Below are positions 33,054 through 37,428 of a stretch of 37,428 bases of DNA, piece by piece (positions within the stretch are counted from its first letter, which is position 1; every line of letters begins with the position of its first letter). Location of the stretch: NCBI GenBank assembly GCA_021811275.1, contig JAJZPI010000016.1, positions 1 through 37,428 of the forward strand. Direction: 5' to 3'. Origin of the DNA: Deltaproteobacteria bacterium (GTDB lineage Bacteria > Desulfobacterota > Desulfarculia > Desulfarculales > Desulfarculaceae). The notes under the pieces were generated by a model. That model worked only from the letters and a program-made list of their open reading frames with translations, did not search any database and was not told where the DNA came from. A program made the position numbers and the translations under genes.

Positions 33054-35171
33054 TCAAACGGATTTGGCCCGCTTCCCGGGCACCAGGCCGGTGAGCCAAT
33101 CCCGCCAGCCCCGGGCCAGGCGCTCCCGGTTGGCCAGCAGCAACAGGGATCTTCCATCCGATTCCCGGGCCAGTTGATTGAACCATTTGCTTGCCTGGTA
33201 GGCGTCGGTCAGGCCAAGCCCGACCACGAACAGAACCACCTCGGCCTGATCCAGGTATTTGAGGACCGACGCGCTACGACCAAGCGCCGGCAGGTCCAGC
33301 AGCAGGAACTCGTATGACGCCTCTTGCCGCGCCTGCTCCAGGAACGCCAGCAAACGGGGATGCAGCCTGGCCGCTTCCAGGGGGGAGAGCCGGCCCAGGG
33401 CCAGCAGGTCCAGGCCGGGGGCGAGGGGCCGGACGCGATCCGTAAGCGGGGCCTCTCCACCGGCGGGCCTCGCCGCATCCTTTTCCCGCGGGCCTCCGCC
33501 CGGTGCGGAATATTGGCTGCTGGCGGGATCCAGGTCCAGGAGCAGGACGCGCCCGCCTTCCTGGGAAAGCAGAGAGGCCAGTCCCAGGGCCACGGTGGTC
33601 TTGCCTTCTCCATCTTCCACGCTGACCACGCCGGCGGAGGTCAGCGTACCCTCCCGCCGGGCCAGCATCAGGGCCTGGGCCAGGTTGGCCATTTCCGTGC
33701 TGGCCGGGGGAGGGGCGGAACCGGCTTCGGTTTTGGCCCGGGGCTGCCCCTGGGCCAAGGAGTGGAACACCGGGCGGCCTGTTATCTGCTCCAGCTCCAG
33801 GCTGGTCTTGATGGTGGAGTCCAGGTATTCGCTCACCAGCACGACGATGAAGGCCAGGGTGACGCCGGCGAAAAGGGAGAACATGAACAGCAGGGTGCGA
33901 CGGGGGAAGTAGGGCTTGCCGTTCTCGAATTCCCTGGCGGCGTGGTTGATGCGCATCATGTGGGAGACGTCCACCTTCTTTAGCAGCTTGATGGAGTCTA
34001 GCGCCTTGATGTTGTTGGCCAGGGCGTTCATCAGGGTGTCGTTTTCCTTGCTCACCGGCGACAGGTCGAGCATTTGGGAAGACAAGCCCACCAGTACCGA
34101 CTGCTGCTTGCCTATCTGCGCTTTCAGGATTTTTTCCCGGTAGCCGTCCACGTACCGGCTTATCTCGTTCTCGGAGTAGCGCTTCACCAACTCGTCGTAA
34201 TAGGGGTCCACCTCGTTGGATTCGTTCTTGAAGGTCTTGACCGCTTCGTCCCTGATGGTCTGCTTGGCCGCCTCGATCTGGGCCAGGGTGGCTTTGATGT
34301 CCACGTGCGCGTCGGTTATCGTCATCCGCATGCCGCTCAGAGACCAGAGCAGGTTGGCCAGCTTGGACTTGGCCTCGGTAATCACCGGGCTGATCTCCAG
34401 CGATTCGCTGGCGGTCCGGAACTTGGGCAGCTTGTTCAGGCGTTTCTTGATCTCGCGCTGCTGGGTGTCCAGCAGCTGGTTGCTGGTGATGACGCCGTTG
34501 AGGCTGGTTTCCAGCGTGGATAGCTGATCGTATTCCTTCTGGATGGCCTGCGAGAAGTCTCCCACCCCGACCTTTTTCTTGAGAGCCCGCTCCTTGTTGA
34601 AGACCTCCGCGAGTTCCTTGCTCAGGTCCGCCTGGCGCGCGATGATCCCGGACTCCAGGCGTGCGATGGCGTCCTGGTACATCTGATTCCAGAGTTCACC
34701 GAAGGCGGCGAGATAGGCGCCGGCCATCCGCTCGGCCTTCTCCATGGTCGAGCCGTAGCCCTGGAACTCGAAAATGTCGGTGTCGGAAAGGTGTTCGACC
34801 TTGACCAGCGGTTTGGCGCCCCGGAACAGCGACTGCAGGAAGGGCAGCGACGAATAAATTTCCTTGGGGTCGCCCTCCAGGTCGCACTTGTCGGCCACCC
34901 GCCGCAGGGTGGCGGGCGACTTGATTATTTCCACGAGGTTGTCTTGCACGTAGTCGGAGTCAAGGTAGCTGTAGGAGGAGAACTCGTCAGGCAATGACGA
35001 CGAGAGGAGCAGCTTCATGTCCCTCTTGAACAGGATGGTCCGGGCGGTGGCCTGGTACACTGGATCACGGAAGAGGGTGAGCGCGAGCGGCAGCAGCGTC
35101 AGGGCCGCCGTGACGATCAAAAAAAGTCTGCGGCGGCGAAACAGTATGTCGAGGTAGTACTTCAGTTCCAT
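33054..35171 (-). CDS. Wzc/GumC-like polysaccharide co-polymerase with P-loop ATPase domain
   Basis: 705 residues. The N-terminal Wzz domain has a first helix at about 16-33 and a long periplasmic coiled-coil region (about 40-420). The second helix is at about 424-446 (TLLFMFSLFAGVTLAFIVVLVSEYLD). The cytoplasmic BY-kinase-type ATPase follows, with Walker A SVEDGEGKTTVALGLASLL (near 517-535), Walker A' LLLDLDP and Walker B LLLDLP. The Tyr-rich C-terminal cluster of Wzc is absent: the tail ends GLVPGKRAKSV. It sets chain length and couples synthesis to export through the Wza-like channel. ATG 35171 begins MELKYYLDILFRRR, the normal opening. It lacks a strong Shine-Dalgarno. Confidence 0.92.
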   Translation of the reverse strand: MELKYYLDILFRRRRLFLIVTAALTLLPLALTLFRDPVYQATARTILFKRDMKLLLSSSLPDEFSSYSYLDSDYVQDNLVEIIKSPATLRRVADKCDLEGDPKEIYSSLPFLQSLFRGAKPLVKVEHLSDTDIFEFQGYGSTMEKAERMAGAYLAAFGELWNQMYQDAIARLESGIIARQADLSKELAEVFNKERALKKKVGVGDFSQAIQKEYDQLSTLETSLNGVITSNQLLDTQQREIKKRLNKLPKFRTASESLEISPVITEAKSKLANLLWSLSGMRMTITDAHVDIKATLAQIEAAKQTIRDEAVKTFKNESNEVDPYYDELVKRYSENEISRYVDGYREKILKAQIGKQQSVLVGLSSQMLDLSPVSKENDTLMNALANNIKALDSIKLLKKVDVSHMMRINHAAREFENGKPYFPRRTLLFMFSLFAGVTLAFIVVLVSEYLDSTIKTSLELEQITGRPVFHSLAQGQPRAKTEAGSAPPPASTEMANLAQALMLARREGTLTSAGVVSVEDGEGKTTVALGLASLLSQEGGRVLLLDLDPASSQYSAPGGGPREKDAARPAGGEAPLTDRVRPLAPGLDLLALGRLSPLEAARLHPRLLAFLEQARQEASYEFLLLDLPALGRSASVLKYLDQAEVVLFVVGLGLTDAYQASKWFNQLARESDGRSLLLLANRERLARGWRDWLTGLVPGKRAKSV

Positions 35172-35296
35172 ATGCTCACAGGGGTGGGGGTGGCTTCCGT
35201 CTGGTATCGCCAAGACGCGGCGCGGGGGCGCGGACCTCGGCTCATGTCTTCACCGCCGGTCATCTTAACAATTACCATCAGCAGCGTAAAGGATGG

Positions 35297-35323
35297 CTTG
35301 CGGGGAGGCTGGCCCCCGCCAAG
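35297..35323 (-). terminator. Possible terminator after the second sulfotransferase gene
   Basis: On the minus strand CTTGGCGGGG and CCCCGCAAG form a stem with one bulge and an 8-nt loop, 2 nt past the stop at 35325. Only a weak T run (CCTTTACG) follows. The remaining gap to 35171 has no gene. Confidence 0.35.
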
Positions 35324-35324
35324 G

Positions 35325-36269
35325 CTAATATTTGCCGCCATTTTCGTCGTATAGGCTAACCCAGCCGTATTTCTGCTCCCGGAGGGCGAAAAAGGCCAGG
35401 GGCAGCCTATGCCCCAGGCGCGCCCGCTGGATTTTGTACGACATCCGGTAGAACCAGTAGGGCATGACGCCCAGCAGGGGCCCCAGCCAGGCGCAGAGGC
35501 TGCGCTCGGCCTTGGAGAGGGCCTGCTTCCTCTGCTCCGGGTGGGAAAAGGCCGTGTTGGCCGGCAGCCGGGTGTCGAGCATTTCCTCCTGGAAATCCAG
35601 GCCGGCGAAATCGCAGACCTCCGCCAGGGTCCGGCGGCGATCGGCCAGCAGGTCTCTGAAGGGGACCAGCAATATTTTTCCGGGATGCCGCCGCGCAAAG
35701 CGGCGCAGGTGGCTCTCGGCCCCGTGAAAGGAGAGCAGCTCCTTGAGCAGGCGCGCGGCTCTGGCCGGCCTGCTCAGGGCCTTGTCCGAAACGCGCATGG
35801 CCTCCAGCATCTTGAGCGCCGATCCGAGTTGCTCGATCATATCGCGGCGGGTGGCCAAAAACAGGGCGTCCGGGTAGCAGGCCAGCAATTCCTCCAAGTG
35901 GAACACGTGGGGCGGGCTCTTCTCCAACCAATGATCGGCCCCTTGCTTGCTGGCCATGGCCTCCATGGTGGCCCGGAATATCTGGGGGTAGTCGGCCGGG
36001 TAGAGGCCGTAAAGGGTCTCCTTGTCCACCCCGCTCAGCTCAAAGTATGAGCCGTTGGCGTAAATCTCCACGAATCTTATAAAGTTGCTCGGGTCGCGCA
36101 GATCGCCGTACTTGCCGGCCAGGTGGGAGAAATAGACGCTCTCGAAAACCCCGTGGCCGCGGCCGCTGGTGTAGAGCACCGCCGCCACCCGGGGATGGCG
36201 GCTCAGGAGGTTGCCCAGGAGCGTGGTGCCCGAGCGCCGCCAGCCGACGATGAAGATGGGAGTCGCCAT
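35325..36269 (-). CDS. Sulfotransferase family protein
   Basis: 314 residues. The N-terminal PAPS-binding loop is clear: IFIVGWRRSGTTLLGNLLSRHP (residues 5-26). The 3'-phosphate region is likely ALFLATRRDMIEQLGSALK. The C-terminal half has KILLVPFRDLLADRRRTLAEVCDFAGLDF, the usual sulfotransferase ending. It is of the Sulfotransfer_3 type and distinct from the enzyme at 22009. It would sulfate a sugar or lipid acceptor of this locus. I chose ATG 36269; the frame is open to 36449, but the extra 60 residues are low-complexity. It probably heads the minus-strand group 36269 to 30882, with divergent promoters between it and the SH3 gene. Confidence 0.88.
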   Translation of the reverse strand: MATPIFIVGWRRSGTTLLGNLLSRHPRVAAVLYTSGRGHGVFESVYFSHLAGKYGDLRDPSNFIRFVEIYANGSYFELSGVDKETLYGLYPADYPQIFRATMEAMASKQGADHWLEKSPPHVFHLEELLACYPDALFLATRRDMIEQLGSALKMLEAMRVSDKALSRPARAARLLKELLSFHGAESHLRRFARRHPGKILLVPFRDLLADRRRTLAEVCDFAGLDFQEEMLDTRLPANTAFSHPEQRKQALSKAERSLCAWLGPLLGVMPYWFYRMSYKIQRARLGHRLPLAFFALREQKYGWVSLYDENGGKY

Positions 36270-36477
36270 CGGTTGTTCCGCTTGGGGGTGTCTGCAAGCC
36301 TTCAGCGCCGGGGGCCCGGGGCGCTGGCCTTGAAAAGCTAACACAAGGCGGACGGTTATGCCAGCCAAGTCCCTGGGGTGGTCGGCGGCGGAAAAGAGAG
36401 CCGGCCGGCGGGTACGATCGAGGCTTGCCGGCGCATGCGGTCTCTCCAACGCGAGAGGCTTTTGTTCAAAAAATTAC

Positions 36478-36506
36478 TTGCTCCGGCCGCAGACCCATTC
36501 TAAAAT
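36478..36506 (+). promoter_or_regulatory. Probable sigma-70 promoter of the Cys-rich SH3 protein gene
   Basis: TTGCTC (36478-36483), 17-nt spacer, TAAAAT (36501-36506), about 109 nt before the ATG at 36615. It lies in an AT-rich island (36465-36535) that contrasts with the GC-rich surroundings. The whole 345-nt divergent gap 36270-36614 holds no gene that I can support. A promoter for the leftward sulfotransferase gene should be here too, but I could not place it. Confidence 0.45.
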
Positions 36507-36614
36507 TAAATCAATTAGTTTTCATAATTCCGGAGGATCAGGATATCCGGACCCCGTGGGGCGGCGGCGGTGCGACCAGCCGGTACGCGGCCAGGCCATG
36601 CTGGAGAATTCCTC

Positions 36615-37160
36615 ATGAAAGCGAAGCTCGTGCTGGCCCTGTTCGCGGGCATGCTGGCGACCCTGCCGCCGGTGGTGGCCGTGGCCCAAGAGGGGCCGGT
36701 CCCCTGCCCGCCGGGCAGACAGTGGAACCCTCGGTTGCAGCGCTGCATGAACCCCCCGCCGGCCTGCCCGCCGGGCGCGGATTGGAGCCCCCGCCTCAAG
36801 CGCTGCATCTCCCCAGCCAAGAAGTGCCCCCCGGCAATGGTCTGGGTGCCGGGGCAGGGTTGCCGGCCGGTGCCGCCTCCGGTCGAGGAGCCGAGGGACG
36901 CGGTGAAGCCGCGATCTTCGGCTCCGCGCCAATACCCCGACCCTCCGGGACTGCCCGCGCCCGGCGCGGTGATGGTGGTCCAGGCCAGCGCCCTAAACCT
37001 GCGTGATTGCCCGGTCCGGCGCTGCCGGGCGCGGGCGGTGCTGGAGGCTGGCCAGGAGGTGCGGTTCCTGGACTACCGCCACGGCTATGCCCTGGTGCGC
37101 GTCCTGGCCGACAACCGCGAGGGTTGGGTCGACTTGGGCTACCTGGCGCCGGCTCCCTAG
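36615..37160 (+). CDS. Secreted protein with three Cys-rich repeats and a bacterial SH3 domain
   Basis: 181 residues. A Sec signal peptide is cleaved near residue 24 (VVAVA-Q). Then come three tandem units of about 20 residues: CPPGRQWNPRLQRC (31-44), CPPGADWSPRLKRC (51-64) and CPPAMVWVPGQGC (71-83). The six cysteines could form three small loops. After a Pro-rich linker, a C-terminal SH3_3-type domain (about 118-178: VMVVQASALNLRDCPVRRCRARAVLEAGQEVRFLDY..GWVDLGYL) carries two more Cys. SH3_3 domains bind peptidoglycan or surface ligands in the envelope. GGAG lies 9 nt upstream of the ATG. The stop TAG is the first triplet of element B2. Confidence 0.85.
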   Translation: MKAKLVLALFAGMLATLPPVVAVAQEGPVPCPPGRQWNPRLQRCMNPPPACPPGADWSPRLKRCISPAKKCPPAMVWVPGQGCRPVPPPVEEPRDAVKPRSSAPRQYPDPPGLPAPGAVMVVQASALNLRDCPVRRCRARAVLEAGQEVRFLDYRHGYALVRVLADNREGWVDLGYLAPAP

Positions 37161-37327
37161 GAGGGTGTCGGTGAAGGCCGTCCCTGGCTTTCTCCCTTGC
37201 CGCTTGCCAAAAGTAAATTTTGGCAAACTTTTAAAATTGCTACAAATTGTCATTTGGCGCAATTTTTGGCGGACCGTCCATGGCCCGCCTGGGGGCCTGT
37301 AGAAGGATTACTCCGACAGGCTCCCTA
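37158..37327. repeat. Palindromic element B2 (family B), provides the SH3 gene stop codon
   Basis: 170 bp. The left end is TAGGAGGGTGTCGG (TAG is the SH3 stop). The right end, minus strand, is TAGGGAGCCTGTCGGAGTAATCC, an inverted copy. It holds the core twice: GAAGGCCGTCCCTGGC (37173-37188) and CCGTCCATGGCCCGCC (37274-37289). Between them is an AT-rich stretch of about 85 bp with its own hairpin TTGCCAAAA/TTTTGGCAA. B1 lacks this insert. Confidence 0.83.
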
Positions 37328-37428
37328 GGGTGTGATAAAATCCCCGCTCGGCAACGAACCTCATGGGGGCTTCCCCCACGGGTACGGCTCCCCTGGCCTG
37401 CGGCTGGGGTTGCTGGCGGGGGCCCGCC
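37328..37428. other. Window end without recognisable gene
   Basis: 101 nt after element B2. It holds a small hairpin TGGGGG-CTT-CCCCCA (37364-37378) and no supported coding sequence. A minus-strand 18-codon frame (37364-37308) ends on TAA inside element B2, but nothing else supports it. Confidence 0.5.

Noticed and set aside
37308-37364. 18-codon minus-strand frame ending on TAA within the B2 end
   Set aside because: Too short, no ribosome-binding site evident and no neighbour to support it; could be chance.

Overview
The window is GC-rich (high-GC third codon positions throughout) and encodes a Gram-negative, outer-membrane-bearing bacterium: an ADP-heptose-type GT9 transferase, a Wza-like outer-membrane exporter lipoprotein, an LpxL-like acyltransferase, a TRAP permease, PAS-rich hybrid histidine kinases and B12-dependent radical SAM enzymes. 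This mix fits a deltaproteobacterial (Desulfobacterota, possibly Desulfarculales-like) chromosome. That assignment is inference from gene style only. No transposase, integrase, phage gene or CRISPR array is visible.

Layout. 1-760: tRNA-Ser(CGA) with a terminator, then a small secreted Gly/Pro/Gln-rich protein with its own terminator. 950-1700 (minus): a small charged protein and an RRM/RGG RNA-binding protein, both apparently starting with TTG. 1793-8038 (minus): a PAS hybrid sensor kinase, a universal stress protein, an SLC13/NhaD-like ion transporter with an extracytoplasmic N-terminal domain, and a DctM permease without its DctP/DctQ partners. 8456-13545 (minus): a NarL-type response regulator, its NarX-like kinase, and a second hybrid kinase with a periplasmic ABC-binding-protein-like sensor domain. 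13880-17684 (minus): a tightly overlapping three-gene operon for an acyl/aryl-AMP ligase, a chorismate mutase-DAHP synthase and a zinc dehydrogenase, which looks like a dedicated aromatic-precursor pathway. 17864-19285 (minus): an alkaline-phosphatase-superfamily enzyme. 19557-37160: a Wzx/Wzy-type extracellular polysaccharide locus holding a Wza-like exporter, a Wzc-like co-polymerase, an O-antigen ligase/polymerase, a MurJ-family flippase, a PslG-like secreted glycosidase homologue, two sulfotransferases, two B12-binding radical SAM proteins, an FAD oxidoreductase, GT9, an acyltransferase and a Cys-rich SH3 protein.

The most unusual signal is a set of six non-coding palindromic elements at 3' ends of genes. 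Four (family A: 8222-8458, 13637-13882, 17703-17866, 30760-30884) have imperfect inverted ends reading TGATACCAA..TTGC..TTCAAA. Two (family B: 20321-20393, 37158-37327) have ends reading TAGGAGC.TGTCGGAG. Wherever an element end meets a coding sequence, the stop codon of that gene is the first triplet of the element (five TGA in family A, two TAG in family B) or lies 2 nt outside it (one TAG). The two families share an exact 16-base core, GAAAGCCGTCCATGGC, inside a hairpin downstream of the stop. Stems change on both arms between copies, and the loop GAGTAG and the centre CCATGG stay fixed. Elements separate the operons of this window from one another. I do not recognise the family by name.
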